Source: DATFRX01 sp035630615
Lineage (GTDB): Bacteria > Actinomycetota > Actinomycetes > Propionibacteriales > Nocardioidaceae
DNA length: 31,928 bases
Direction: 5' to 3'
Assembly: GCA_035630615.1 (NCBI GenBank)
Contig: DASQKI010000070.1
Span: 1 to 31,928 of the forward strand
The notes beneath the pieces are model-generated. The model ran no database searches. It was not told the origin of the DNA and worked only from the letters and a program-made list of their open reading frames with translations. Shown here one piece after another: positions 1 through 10,120 of the stretch. Each line of letters starts with the position of its first letter. The stretch's first letter is position 1. A program made the translations under genes and the position numbers.

Positions 1-263
1 TAGCGGCCGGTGTCGGTACCGGCCATCCTCGAGGTGTTCAGCCCGTTGTCCGGGAGCGGGAGGCCGCCGGTGCCGCCGTTGTTCATGCACTGGGTGAGGA
101 CGAGGAACAGGATGACGATCAGCACGCCGCCGATGCCGCCGCCGGCCTTGGTGCCGCCGGGGATCGGGATCCGCATCCCGCCACCGCCGCCGCCGCCACC
201 CGAGGAGCCGCCGACGTCGCGGACCCGTGAGGTGTCGAGCCGGGCCTTGGGGTTGAAGCGCAT
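1..263 (-). CDS. Neutral zinc metallopeptidase (YpfJ family), N-terminal part, runs off the window
   Basis: Reading leftward from ATG at 263, the frame is open to the window edge (about 87 residues). It begins MRFNPKARLDTSRVRD, continues through a Gly-rich stretch, then MRIPIP, and has one hydrophobic segment at about residues 44-58 (GGVLIVILFLVLTQC). This N-terminus (an RFNPKARLD-type start, poly-Gly, RIPIP and a single membrane anchor) is typical of the putative neutral zinc metallopeptidase family (YpfJ, Pfam Zn_protease family). The zinc-binding HExxH motif would lie beyond the edge and is not seen. A strong ribosome binding site, AGGAG, precedes the start (about 271-277 on the plus strand). 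The protein is probably anchored in the membrane with its protease domain outside, but that is family inference. It is divergent from the ABC-F gene at 340. Confidence 0.78.
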   Translation of the reverse strand, partial: MRFNPKARLDTSRVRDVGGSSGGGGGGGGMRIPIPGGTKAGGGIGGVLIVILFLVLTQCMNNGGTGGLPLPDNGLNTSRMAGTDTGR

Positions 264-323
264 GTCGCTCTCTCCTAAGTCCGGTCAGCACGGGCACCCG
301 GCCGTCCCGAGGTGACCGGGCCA

Positions 324-329
324 TAGACT
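324..329 (+). promoter_or_regulatory. -10 box TAGACT before the ABC-F gene
   Basis: TAGACT matches the actinobacterial TANNNT -10 consensus and ends 10 nt before the ATG at 340. There is no convincing ribosome binding site, so the transcript would be leaderless or carry a leader of a few bases. No clear -35 was identified. Confidence 0.5.
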
Positions 330-339
330 AACGATCCTG

Positions 340-1938
<1,599 letters not shown>

Positions 1939-1947
1939 GGTCGGGCC

Positions 1948-2742
1948 ATGTCGTTTCCCAGCGAGGATCAACTCGACGAGGCCGGCCTCCGGGTCGACGT
2001 CGACGGGCCGGTGCTGACCGTGACGTTGAATCGACCCGACGTGCGAAACGCGCAAACGCCGTCGATGTGGCGCGCGCTGGCGGCGATCGGCGACGGACTC
2101 GATGCCGAGATCCGGGTCGCGGTCGTCAGGGGCGCTGGCCCGACGTTCTCGGCCGGGCTCGACCGGCAGATGATGACGCCCGACGGCGCTGCCGGCGAGC
2201 CGACCTTTCCCGAGATCGCGGCGATGGCCGATGCCGACGCGGACGCAGTGGTCGAACGGTTTCAGGCGGGCTTCGGCTGGTGGCGGCGACCGGAGATCGT
2301 GAGCATCGCGGCGGTGCAGGGCGCGGCGGTGGGCGCCGGATTTCAGCTCGCGCTCGCCTGCGATCTCCGCATCATCGCCGACGACGCCCGCTTCTGCATG
2401 CGAGAGCCGGCACTCGGACTCGTGCCCGACCTCGGAGGAACCAAGCCGCTGGTCGAGGCGGTCGGCTACGCCCGAGCGATGGAGCTGTGCGCGACCGCCC
2501 GATGGATGGACGCCGACGAGGCGGTCGCGACCGGTCTCGCGACCGCGTGCGTCGCCGGCGACCAGCTCAACGCGACGGTCGCCGACCTCGTCGCCGCCGT
2601 CACGGCCGCGCCGGCCGCAGCGGTACGGGCGACGAAGGCGCTCCTCGTCGACGCGGCGGATCGCACGTACGACGAACAATGCCGCGCCGAACGGGTGGCC
2701 CAGCTCGCGCGCCTCAGGGAGCTCGCGACGCTGCTGAGCTGA
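1948..2742 (+). CDS. Enoyl-CoA hydratase/isomerase (crotonase) family protein
   Basis: The 264-residue protein has the crotonase fold signature. The first oxyanion-hole loop is FSAGLD (67-72), the second is GAAVGAGFQLA (125-135), followed by ACDLRIIADDARF, REPALGLVPD and an Ala-rich C-terminus. Aligned by motif to rat enoyl-CoA hydratase, the glutamate of REP (E153) is kept, but the partner glutamate of the GxGxEL segment is replaced by Gln (Q133). Classical hydration uses both acids, so this is more likely an isomerase, a hydrolase-type crotonase, or a poor hydratase. No fatty-acid oxidation partners flank it: the ABC-F gene lies upstream and a membrane regulator downstream. The start follows a TAGGGT -10 box by 6 nt, so the mRNA is probably leaderless. 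Confidence 0.85.
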   Translation: MSFPSEDQLDEAGLRVDVDGPVLTVTLNRPDVRNAQTPSMWRALAAIGDGLDAEIRVAVVRGAGPTFSAGLDRQMMTPDGAAGEPTFPEIAAMADADADAVVERFQAGFGWWRRPEIVSIAAVQGAAVGAGFQLALACDLRIIADDARFCMREPALGLVPDLGGTKPLVEAVGYARAMELCATARWMDADEAVATGLATACVAGDQLNATVADLVAAVTAAPAAAVRATKALLVDAADRTYDEQCRAERVAQLARLRELATLLS

Positions 2743-2834
2743 CTTCAGCCACCGATCCTGGCTCGGTGACCCCTGGAACGGGCATGATGATGGCGGAGTG
2801 TTCTGCCCGAATTGACACCGGGAGAGGTGTGCAC

Positions 2835-5519
2835 GTGAGGGGCCCAGCGCAACGACTACGCGGACTGATGGCGCTGATCGCCATCGTGGCATTGCTCGGC
2901 GGAGTGCCCTATGCCCTCTGGACCTGGGGCGGCGGTGCTCCGTGGCCGTCGAGCGCACCGAGTGGTGACTGGCTGAGCGAGTCGCTCGGCTCCGATCAGA
3001 TCCTCGGCATCCTGGTCGGGGTGCTGTGGCTCGCGTGGGCGCACTTCGCGATCTGCGTCGTCGTCGAGCTCGTCCAGGGACGGCGGGACGCCCGCGACAT
3101 CCCCGGTGGTGGCATCGGCACGCAGTCGCTGGCCCGCCGGCTGGTCGCCTCGACGATGCTGCTGATCGGCTCCGCGGCCGTCGCGATGCCGGCCGCCTCG
3201 GCCGCCTCCGGACCCAATGTCGAGCACAGCGCGGTCGCCGGCATGACCGGCTCGGGTGCCGACTCGACTCAGGCGTCTAACCACGCCACCAACCAGGAGC
3301 AGTCCGTCAAGCAGAAGGCGTCGAAGCCGGCCGAGCTCAAGCCGGGCCTCGCGATCCGTACCCCCCAGGGCGTCAAGTATGAGGTGCAGCCGCCTCACAA
3401 CCGCCAGTACGACTGCCTCTGGGACATCGCCGAGCGCTATCTCAACGACGGCATGAGGTGGAAGGAGATCTACCACCTCAACAAGGACCTCGAGCAGCCC
3501 GACGGCAACTCACTCCAAGATCCCGACCTGATCTATCCGGGTTGGATCCTGCAGTTGCCCGACGACGCCAAGGGCCCCGGCATCATCACGATCGGCGGCG
3601 CTGACGACACCAAGCAGATGGAACACCACACCGACCACAAGCAGAGCAACGGCGGTGCGGACGACAACGGCGGTGTCGACCAGGGCGACGACGAGAAGCG
3701 GGACGTCTTGGTCCGCGACGACGAGCAGCCGCAGCAGGCCTCCGGCGGTGATTCCGACGACGACTTCGGCAAGTGGGCCGCGCCGCTCGGCGTCGGCGGC
3801 GGTCTGGTGGCCGCCAGCCTGCTGCTCGCGCTGCGACGTCGGCAGGGATGGCAGGGCGGCCCCGGTGGGGGTGGCGGTCTGAAGCCCGGAGACGAGGCCA
3901 ACCTGCGGCTCGCCGCCGATGGCCCCGCGGCGCTGCTGGTCGACCGCTCGATGCGCCAGCTCGCACATTCGACCTATCAGGGCGGGCAGTCCGTGCCACC
4001 GGTACGCGCGGCCTATGTCAACGAGCAGTCGCTGACCGTCGCGTTCGAGGCGCCGGCCATGATGACGATCCCGAACGGATGGCGGTCGTCGCCGGACGGC
4101 CGGATGTGGATGGTCGACCGCTCGGTTGCCGAGTCCTTCGACCCGCCGCTCGGCGTGCCGTCTCCGTGCCCGACCCTCACGACACTCGGCACGACCGGTG
4201 ACGGGACGGTCGTGATGGTCAACCTCGCGGCGGCGCGCGGTCTGGTCGCCTTGGCCGGCGGGGTTGAGTCCTATGAGGCGGCGCTCTCGATGGCGGTCGA
4301 GCTGGCAACCGCGCCATGGACCGACGCGCTGCCGGTGACTCTGGTCGGCTTCGCCGACAATCTGGCCGACATCGCACCCGGTCGGGTCCGGCACGTCAAC
4401 GCGATCGATGCGGTGCTGTCGGCCCCGTCGGGCGTCGTTCTGTTGGCGCGGCAAGCGACCCCGGACGAGGAGCAGCAGCTCGCCGCAGCGATCGCCCAGG
4501 GTCGCCTGGCCGCCGTCGTCGCGGTGGGCCAGGCTGCCCATCCGACCTGGCGATTCGACCTCACCCCCGAGGGTCGTCTGGTCAACGCTCAGCTCGGCCT
4601 CGACGTCGTGGCTCAGCGCATTCCGACGCCCGCCGTGGCGCGCATGGTGGAGCTGTTCCGCTGGGCCGACGCCGGTCGGCCGGCCACTCCCACGCGGATC
4701 GCGCCGCAGCCGGTCCACGGCTTCGACCCGGCGATGTTGCAGCGCGGGGCCAAGGCGCCCGTGTCAGTCCATCTGCTGGGTCCGGTCCAGATCGAGGCAC
4801 CTGGCGAGATCGAGAGCGACCGGCGTGCTCTCGCCAGTGAGATCGTCACCTACCTGGCGCTCAATCCCGGCGGTGTGCACCCCACCGTCCTCGCTTCGGC
4901 GATCTGGCCGCGCGGGGTCAGCGACGAGGTGTTCGAGGCGTCGATCGCGCGCGTCCAGAGCTGGCTCGGCCAGCGGCCCGACGGGGGACAACGCCTTCTT
5001 CAGGACGAGCAGCAGCGCTGGCGTCTCGATCTCCGCGACGTCCGCGTCGACTGGCACGTGCTCCAGGCACTCGTCGCCCGCGCCGAGCGATCCGACGACC
5101 CAACCATGGACCTCGCGTCCGCGCTGTCTTGCGTCGAAGGCCCGGCGTTCGATGCCCTCCCGGCACATCGGTACGCCTGGCTCGCCAACACCACGGCGGT
5201 GCGCGACATCCAGACGACGGTCGTCGGGGTCGCGTTGCGGGTTTCCAGCGTCGCGTCGGACGCCGGCAACCTCGGGCTGGCCCACGAGTCGCTGCGGACC
5301 GGACTCGACATGGTCCCGGGCTGCGAGGAGCTCTGGCGCGCCGAGCTGCGGCTCACGCACCGGTTCGACGGCGTCGAGGTCGTCCACCGGGTCGCCGACG
5401 AGATGTTCGTCGCGATCGGCCGGCACGGCTCGCCCCGAGGCGCCGAACCGACGACGACCGCCCTGGTCGAGGAGTTGCTGCCAGGTTACGGCCGGGTGCT
5501 CGCGGGCAAGATCGCCTGA
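2835..5519 (+). CDS. Membrane-anchored LysM protein with C-terminal SARP-like HTH and BTAD domains
   Basis: GTG at 2835 is chosen because GGAGAGG at 2821-2827 is 7 nt upstream. GTG at 2829 would be too close. The protein has about 894 residues. Hydrophobic segments lie at about 10-29, 57-79 and 103-122. A LysM-like domain spans about 182-241 (YDCLWDIAERYL, then ...LIYPGWILQLP). An Asp/Gly-rich linker covers about 255-312 and a further membrane segment about 315-334, followed by an RRRQ positive stop. The remainder is probably cytoplasmic. From about 642 (VSVHLLGPVQIEAPG) it resembles the winged-helix plus bacterial transcriptional activator domain (BTAD) of SARP regulators. The layout suggests a protein that binds cell wall outside and signals inside, but no target is known. 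LysM/BTAD proteins of this sort occur in actinobacteria, often with unknown roles. The stretch 2743-2834 holds only a short CCGA/TCGG hairpin. Confidence 0.75.
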   Translation: MRGPAQRLRGLMALIAIVALLGGVPYALWTWGGGAPWPSSAPSGDWLSESLGSDQILGILVGVLWLAWAHFAICVVVELVQGRRDARDIPGGGIGTQSLARRLVASTMLLIGSAAVAMPAASAASGPNVEHSAVAGMTGSGADSTQASNHATNQEQSVKQKASKPAELKPGLAIRTPQGVKYEVQPPHNRQYDCLWDIAERYLNDGMRWKEIYHLNKDLEQPDGNSLQDPDLIYPGWILQLPDDAKGPGIITIGGADDTKQMEHHTDHKQSNGGADDNGGVDQGDDEKRDVLVRDDEQPQQASGGDSDDDFGKWAAPLGVGGGLVAASLLLALRRRQGWQGGPGGGGGLKPGDEANLRLAADGPAALLVDRSMRQLAHSTYQGGQSVPPVRAAYVNEQSLTVAFEAPAMMTIPNGWRSSPDGRMWMVDRSVAESFDPPLGVPSPCPTLTTLGTTGDGTVVMVNLAAARGLVALAGGVESYEAALSMAVELATAPWTDALPVTLVGFADNLADIAPGRVRHVNAIDAVLSAPSGVVLLARQATPDEEQQLAAAIAQGRLAAVVAVGQAAHPTWRFDLTPEGRLVNAQLGLDVVAQRIPTPAVARMVELFRWADAGRPATPTRIAPQPVHGFDPAMLQRGAKAPVSVHLLGPVQIEAPGEIESDRRALASEIVTYLALNPGGVHPTVLASAIWPRGVSDEVFEASIARVQSWLGQRPDGGQRLLQDEQQRWRLDLRDVRVDWHVLQALVARAERSDDPTMDLASALSCVEGPAFDALPAHRYAWLANTTAVRDIQTTVVGVALRVSSVASDAGNLGLAHESLRTGLDMVPGCEELWRAELRLTHRFDGVEVVHRVADEMFVAIGRHGSPRGAEPTTTALVEELLPGYGRVLAGKIA

Positions 5520-5582
5520 TTTATGTACGCATCGACCACCCGATCGGGAAGATCGGCCGGTCAGCCTGCGTTGTCCTCATAG

Positions 5583-7520
5583 ATGAGTGGGCAAATGGGT
5601 GGCTGGATGGCCCTGCGGTCGTATTCCTCGGACCGCTCGGTCGCGCAGCAACGACTGGCGCCGGGAACGACCCGGCGCGTAGTGCGCTATGCGCGGCCCT
5701 ACCGACGACCGATCGCTGCCTTCCTGGTGATGGTCGTCGTGGGCGCCCTTCTCGTCGTCGCGACGCCGCTGGTGTTCAAGAAGATCGTCGACGACGGCGT
5801 GCTGCGCCACGACACGAGCCTCGTCGTCTGGCTCGCCGTCCTGGTCGCCGTGATCGCGGTGTTCGAGGCGATCCTGACCCTCGCCCAGCGGTGGTGTTCG
5901 GCCCGCATCGGTGAGGGTCTGATCTATGACCTGCGGACCGATGTGTTCGCTCACGTCCAACGGCTGCCGCTGGCATTCTTCACCCGCACCCAAACCGGGG
6001 CGCTCGTGTCTCGGCTCAACAGCGACGTGGTCGGCGCCCAACGCGCATTTACTTCGACGCTGTCCGGTGTCGTGTCCAACATCGTCAGCCTGCTGACGGT
6101 CGTCGGCGCGATGCTCTTCTTGTCGTGGCAGATCACCCTGGTCGCATTCGCGCTGCTGCCGTTGTTCGTCCTGCCGGCGCGATGGGCCGGGGCGAAGCTT
6201 GCGGGGCTGAGTCGGGAACAGATGCAGATCAACGCCGAGATGGGCTCGTCGATGACCGAGCGGTTTCACGTCTCGGGCGCCATGCTGGTCAAGCTCTTCG
6301 GACGAGCTGACGAGGAGGACCGGGCGTTTGACGAGAAGGCCGCCGGAGTTCGCGATCTCGGCATCCGGGTGGCGATGACGAGCCGCATCTTCTTCACCGC
6401 CTTGACCCTCGTGGCGTCGCTCGCGACCGCACTGGTCTACGGCATCGGCGGGGTCATGGGCGTCAACGGTTCACTCTCGGTCGGCACGCTGCTGGCGCTG
6501 GCCGCCCTGATCGGCCGGCTCTACGGCCCACTCACGGGGTTGTCCAACGTGCATGTCGACGTCATGACCGCGATGGTCAGCTTCGAGCGAGTCTTCGAGG
6601 TGCTCGATCTGCCGAGGACGGTCGCCGACGACCCCGATGCGACGCCGCTGCCCGACGACGCGCCGGCCAGTGTCACGTTCGACCGGGTTCGATTCCGTTA
6701 CCCCGATGCCGACGACGTGTCGCTGGCCAGTCTCGAGACGGTGAGCCGACCGAGTCGCGGCCGCAACGTCGACGTCCTGCACGACGTGTCGTTCGAGGTC
6801 GGGCCGGGAGAGATGGTCGCGTTGGTCGGCCACTCCGGTGCCGGCAAGTCGACGATCACGCACCTCGTAACGCGACTCTACGACGTGACCGGCGGAAGTG
6901 TCCGGGTCGGCGGGCGCGATGTCAGCGAGGTGACGCAGGAGTCGCTACGACGGCAGGTCGGCTACGTCACCCAGGACGCGCACATGTTCCACGACACGAT
7001 CGCCGCCAACCTGCGGTACGCCCGCGCGGACGCGACCGACGAGGAGATCGTCGCCGCACTCGAGTCGGCCCAGATCCATGATCTCGTCGAGAGCCTGCCC
7101 GACGGCCTCGACACGGTCGTCGGCGACCGCGGCTATCGGCTGTCCGGCGGTGAACGGCAACGACTCGCGATCGCCCGGCTGCTGCTGAAGGCGCCGCAGA
7201 TCGTCGTGCTCGACGAGGCGACCGCGCACCTCGACTCCGAGTCGGAGGCCGCCGTGCAGCGCGCACTCGACACGGCGTTGGCCGGCCGTACGTCGCTGGT
7301 GATCGCCCACCGCCTCTCGACGATCCGGCAGGCCGATCGCATCCTCGTCGTCGATCACGGCCGGATCGTCGAGCAGGGGAGCCACGACGAGCTACTTGCC
7401 ACCGGCGGCCTCTACGCCGATCTCTATCGCACCCAGTTCGACTCCGGATCGCCGCCATCCGAGGCTGATGAGGTCGACGAGATGACCGCCTTCGAGGACG
7501 CGACCTACCCCCTACGCTGA
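5583..7520 (+). CDS. ABC exporter, fused permease and ATPase (type IV/ABCB-like half transporter)
   Basis: The 645-residue protein has an N-terminal six-helix membrane domain (about residues 35-330) and a C-terminal nucleotide-binding domain. Walker A GHSGAGKST is at 416-424, signature LSGGERQR starts at about 520, and Walker B with the catalytic Glu (VVLDEAT) is near 541-547, followed by the switch His in IAHRLST. The NBD carries the inserted stretch SLASLE before the conserved VLHDVSFEV, seen in an actinobacterial exporter subfamily. It would work as a homodimer exporting a lipid, peptide or drug; the substrate is not visible. Start choice is uncertain: ATGs at 5583, 5595 and 5607 are in frame, and the conserved part begins near MALRSY (5607). 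The stop overlaps the promoter of the next gene. Confidence 0.85.
   Translation: MSGQMGGWMALRSYSSDRSVAQQRLAPGTTRRVVRYARPYRRPIAAFLVMVVVGALLVVATPLVFKKIVDDGVLRHDTSLVVWLAVLVAVIAVFEAILTLAQRWCSARIGEGLIYDLRTDVFAHVQRLPLAFFTRTQTGALVSRLNSDVVGAQRAFTSTLSGVVSNIVSLLTVVGAMLFLSWQITLVAFALLPLFVLPARWAGAKLAGLSREQMQINAEMGSSMTERFHVSGAMLVKLFGRADEEDRAFDEKAAGVRDLGIRVAMTSRIFFTALTLVASLATALVYGIGGVMGVNGSLSVGTLLALAALIGRLYGPLTGLSNVHVDVMTAMVSFERVFEVLDLPRTVADDPDATPLPDDAPASVTFDRVRFRYPDADDVSLASLETVSRPSRGRNVDVLHDVSFEVGPGEMVALVGHSGAGKSTITHLVTRLYDVTGGSVRVGGRDVSEVTQESLRRQVGYVTQDAHMFHDTIAANLRYARADATDEEIVAALESAQIHDLVESLPDGLDTVVGDRGYRLSGGERQRLAIARLLLKAPQIVVLDEATAHLDSESEAAVQRALDTALAGRTSLVIAHRLSTIRQADRILVVDHGRIVEQGSHDELLATGGLYADLYRTQFDSGSPPSEADEVDEMTAFEDATYPLR
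7513..7518 (+). promoter_or_regulatory. Leaderless promoter -10 (TACGCT) inside the end of the ABC gene
   Basis: TACGCT lies in the last codons of the upstream ABC exporter and ends 7 nt before the ATG at 7526. No ribosome binding site is present. The geometry fits a leaderless transcript for the SDR gene independent of the upstream gene. Confidence 0.5.
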
Positions 7521-7525
7521 TCCCC

Positions 7526-8284
7526 ATGGATCTTGGACTTCGCGACCGCACGTACATCGTCACCGGGGCCGGCCGGGGTTTGGGGGCCGCTTCCGCCGAA
7601 GCGCTCGTCGCCGACGGCGCTCGCGTCGTCGTCTCGGGCCGGTCGGTCGACTCACTCGGGGAACTCGCCGAGCGTCTCGGCGGCGACCAGGTCGAGGCAG
7701 TCGTCGCGGACAATGCCGATCCGGAGTCAGCGCAACGTCTGGTCGCTGCGGCTCAGGACCGTTGGGGTCGACTCGACGGCGTGCTGATCAGCGTTGGGGG
7801 CCCGCCGGCCGGTCCGACCGCGTCGATCACCGAAGAACAGTGGCGCGACGCGTTCGAGGCGGTGTTCTTGGGTGCGGCCCGGATCGCGCACTCGGTCGCG
7901 GAAGAGCTGGCCGACGGCGGCGCGATCCTGTTCGTGCTGTCGTCGTCGGTGCGTAGCCCGATCCCAGGACTCGCCGTGTCCAACGGCCTTCGGCCAGGCC
8001 TCGCGATGCTGGCCAAGACGCTGGCCGACGAGCTCGGACCCCGCGGCATTCGGGTCAACGGCCTGCTGCCGGGGCGGATCGACACCGAGCGTGTCCGCGA
8101 GCTCGACGCCCTGGCCGACGACCCCGCTGCGGCCCGTCGCGCCAACGAAAACTCGATCCCGCTACGGCGCTACGGCCGGCCCGAGGAGTTCGGTCGGGTC
8201 GCGGCATTTTTGCTGTCGCCGGCGGCGTCGTTCGTGTCGGGTTCGTTCGTGCCGGTCGACGGCGGACTGCTCCGCACCGTCTAA
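7526..8284 (+). CDS. Atypical short-chain dehydrogenase/reductase with SNxxR in place of YxxxK
   Basis: The 252-residue protein has a Rossmann fold with TGAGRGLG (13-20), an ISVGGP stretch where classical SDRs have NNAG, SSS at 139-141, and a C-terminal GSFVPVDGG end. The catalytic YxxxK is replaced: the equivalent segment reads SNGLRPGLA, so S152 and R156 stand where Tyr and Lys are expected. I believe this SNGLRPG form defines a small SDR subgroup and is not decay, since the cofactor motif and C-terminus are intact, but I cannot check it here. Reductase activity by the usual mechanism is doubtful and the substrate is unknown. It ends 27 nt before the convergent GH15 gene. Confidence 0.82.
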   Translation: MDLGLRDRTYIVTGAGRGLGAASAEALVADGARVVVSGRSVDSLGELAERLGGDQVEAVVADNADPESAQRLVAAAQDRWGRLDGVLISVGGPPAGPTASITEEQWRDAFEAVFLGAARIAHSVAEELADGGAILFVLSSSVRSPIPGLAVSNGLRPGLAMLAKTLADELGPRGIRVNGLLPGRIDTERVRELDALADDPAAARRANENSIPLRRYGRPEEFGRVAAFLLSPAASFVSGSFVPVDGGLLRTV

Positions 8285-8311
8285 GCGAGCCCGCCCCGCC
8301 GTCGAGGAGCC

Positions 8312-10111
8312 TTAGTCGGCCGTCGCGCTGGCCTGGGCCGTCAGGGTATAGGCGGTCGTCACCAGCCCGATGTGGCTAAACGCCTGCGGGAAGTTGCCGA
8401 CCTGGCGACCCAGCCGACCGTCGTACTCCTCGGCGAGCAGACCGAGATCGTTGCGCAGGTCGAGTACACGCTCGAACAGCTCGCGGGCCTCGTCGGTGCG
8501 TCCGATCCGATGGAGCGCGTCGGCCAGCCAGAACGAGCAAGCGACGAAGCTGCCCTCACCGCCGGGCAGGCCGTCGACATCATGCGTGCTGCCCGCATCG
8601 GCGACCTGATAGCGCATGACCAGCCCGTCGTGGGTCAGCTCCCGCTGCACCGCTTCGACCGTGCTGACGATGCGCGGATCGTCGGCCGGAAGGAATCCGA
8701 GCCGGGGGAGCAGCAGCAGCGAGGCGTCGAGTCGATCGCTGCCGAACGCCTGTGTGAAGGCGCCGCGATCGTCGTTCCAGCCGTCCCGACAGATGCGCTC
8801 GCGAATCTGGTCGGCCATCTCCCGCCAGTGCGGCTCCAGATCGGGCCGTCCCCATCGATTCGCCGACGCGCGGGCCAGCCGGTCGAACGCGACCCAACAC
8901 ATCACCTTGGAATGCGTGAACTGCTGCCGCGGCCCGCGCACCTCCCACAGGCTCTCGTCGGGCTCGTCCCACACCGACTCGAGGTGGTCGGCCATGGCGA
9001 TCTGCAACTCCATAGAGTTGATGTCGCGATGGATGCCGCCAGCGCGAGCCAGATCTAGTGCGTCGATGACCTCGCCGTAGACGTCGAGCTGGGTCTGCGT
9101 CGCGGCGGCGTTGCCGATGCGTACCGGCGTCGAGCCCTCGTAGCCGCTGAGCCAGTCGCAGGTGGACTCGAGCAGCCGGGTCTCGCCCGCGACGCCGTAC
9201 ATGATCTGCATGTCGCGCGGCGATCCGGCGATCGCACGCAGCAGCCAGGCGCGCCACTCGGTCGCCTCTTCGGTGTAGCCGGCGGCGAGCATCGCCTCGA
9301 GCGCGAGCGACGCGTCACGCAGCCAGCAGTAGCGGTAGTCCCAGTTGCGCACGCCGCCGAGATCCTCCGGCAGCGATGTCGTGGGCGCCGCGACGACGCA
9401 TCCGGTCGGCCCGTACGTCAGGGCTTTCAGGGTCACCACCGAGCGGCCGACGGCGTCGGCGTACCGCGGTGGCCGGCGACACTGGCCGGACCATGCCTCC
9501 CACTCGTCGAGTGTCTCGGACAGCGCCTGATCGGCGTCGACGGGCTTGGGCGGGTCTTCTTGCGACGGATTCCAGGTCAGGACGAACCGCACCCGGTCGC
9601 CCTCGGTGACGGTGAAGTCCGCCACGGTCGAGAAGTCCTCGCCGCGGGTTTCGACGTCGGTCGACAGGTAGACCGCATCGGGTCCGGCGAGCCCGACGAT
9701 CTGGTGGTCTTCGCTGCGTCGGACCCAGGGGATCCGGCGGCCGTAGTCGAAGCGCAACCGCAGCACCGACCGCATCGGAACTCGGCCACGCACACCCTCC
9801 ACGATCCGCACGACGTCGGGGGCGCGATGGCGGTGCGGCATGAAGTCGATGACCCGGACGGTCCCGGCGGTGGACTCCCAGGTCGACTCGAGCACCAGGG
9901 TGTCGCCGATGTAGCGACGCGACGAGGCGGACTCGCCATCGGCCGGGGCGATCGTCCAGTGACCGTTGTCGCGCTCGCCGAGGAGCGCAGCGAAGCAGGC
10001 GCCCGAGTCGAAGCGCGGCAGGCACAGCCAGTCGATGCTGCCATTGCGTCCGACCAGCGCCGCGGTCTGCAGGTCTCCGATCAGGCCGTAGTCCTCGATC
10101 CGACTCGCCAC
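8312..10111 (-). CDS. Glycoside hydrolase family 15 protein (trehalase/glucoamylase type)
   Basis: The 599-residue protein begins IEDYGLIGDLQTAALVGRNG and SIDWLCLPRFDS, the standard opening of bacterial GH15 proteins. It has the (alpha/alpha)6-barrel motif RNWDYRYCWLRDAS and, late in the protein, GGEGSFVACSFWLADAL, which contains the conserved glutamate region. The closest known type is the mycobacterial GH15 acid trehalase (Rv2402 / M. smegmatis TreH group), so hydrolysis of trehalose is the best guess and glucan hydrolysis the alternative. No signal peptide is seen, so it is cytoplasmic. The start is GTG at 10111 with ribosome binding site GGGAGG just upstream (about 10115-10120 on the plus strand). 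It follows the SURF1 gene by 9 nt on the same strand, so the two probably share an mRNA. Confidence 0.88.
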   Translation of the reverse strand: MASRIEDYGLIGDLQTAALVGRNGSIDWLCLPRFDSGACFAALLGERDNGHWTIAPADGESASSRRYIGDTLVLESTWESTAGTVRVIDFMPHRHRAPDVVRIVEGVRGRVPMRSVLRLRFDYGRRIPWVRRSEDHQIVGLAGPDAVYLSTDVETRGEDFSTVADFTVTEGDRVRFVLTWNPSQEDPPKPVDADQALSETLDEWEAWSGQCRRPPRYADAVGRSVVTLKALTYGPTGCVVAAPTTSLPEDLGGVRNWDYRYCWLRDASLALEAMLAAGYTEEATEWRAWLLRAIAGSPRDMQIMYGVAGETRLLESTCDWLSGYEGSTPVRIGNAAATQTQLDVYGEVIDALDLARAGGIHRDINSMELQIAMADHLESVWDEPDESLWEVRGPRQQFTHSKVMCWVAFDRLARASANRWGRPDLEPHWREMADQIRERICRDGWNDDRGAFTQAFGSDRLDASLLLLPRLGFLPADDPRIVSTVEAVQRELTHDGLVMRYQVADAGSTHDVDGLPGGEGSFVACSFWLADALHRIGRTDEARELFERVLDLRNDLGLLAEEYDGRLGRQVGNFPQAFSHIGLVTTAYTLTAQASATAD

Positions 10112-10120
10112 TTCGCCTCC

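Noticed and set aside
3510..4718. A minus-strand open frame of about 402 codons opposite the LysM/BTAD gene
   Set aside because: The plus strand encodes recognisable LysM and regulator domains here, and the antisense frame has none.
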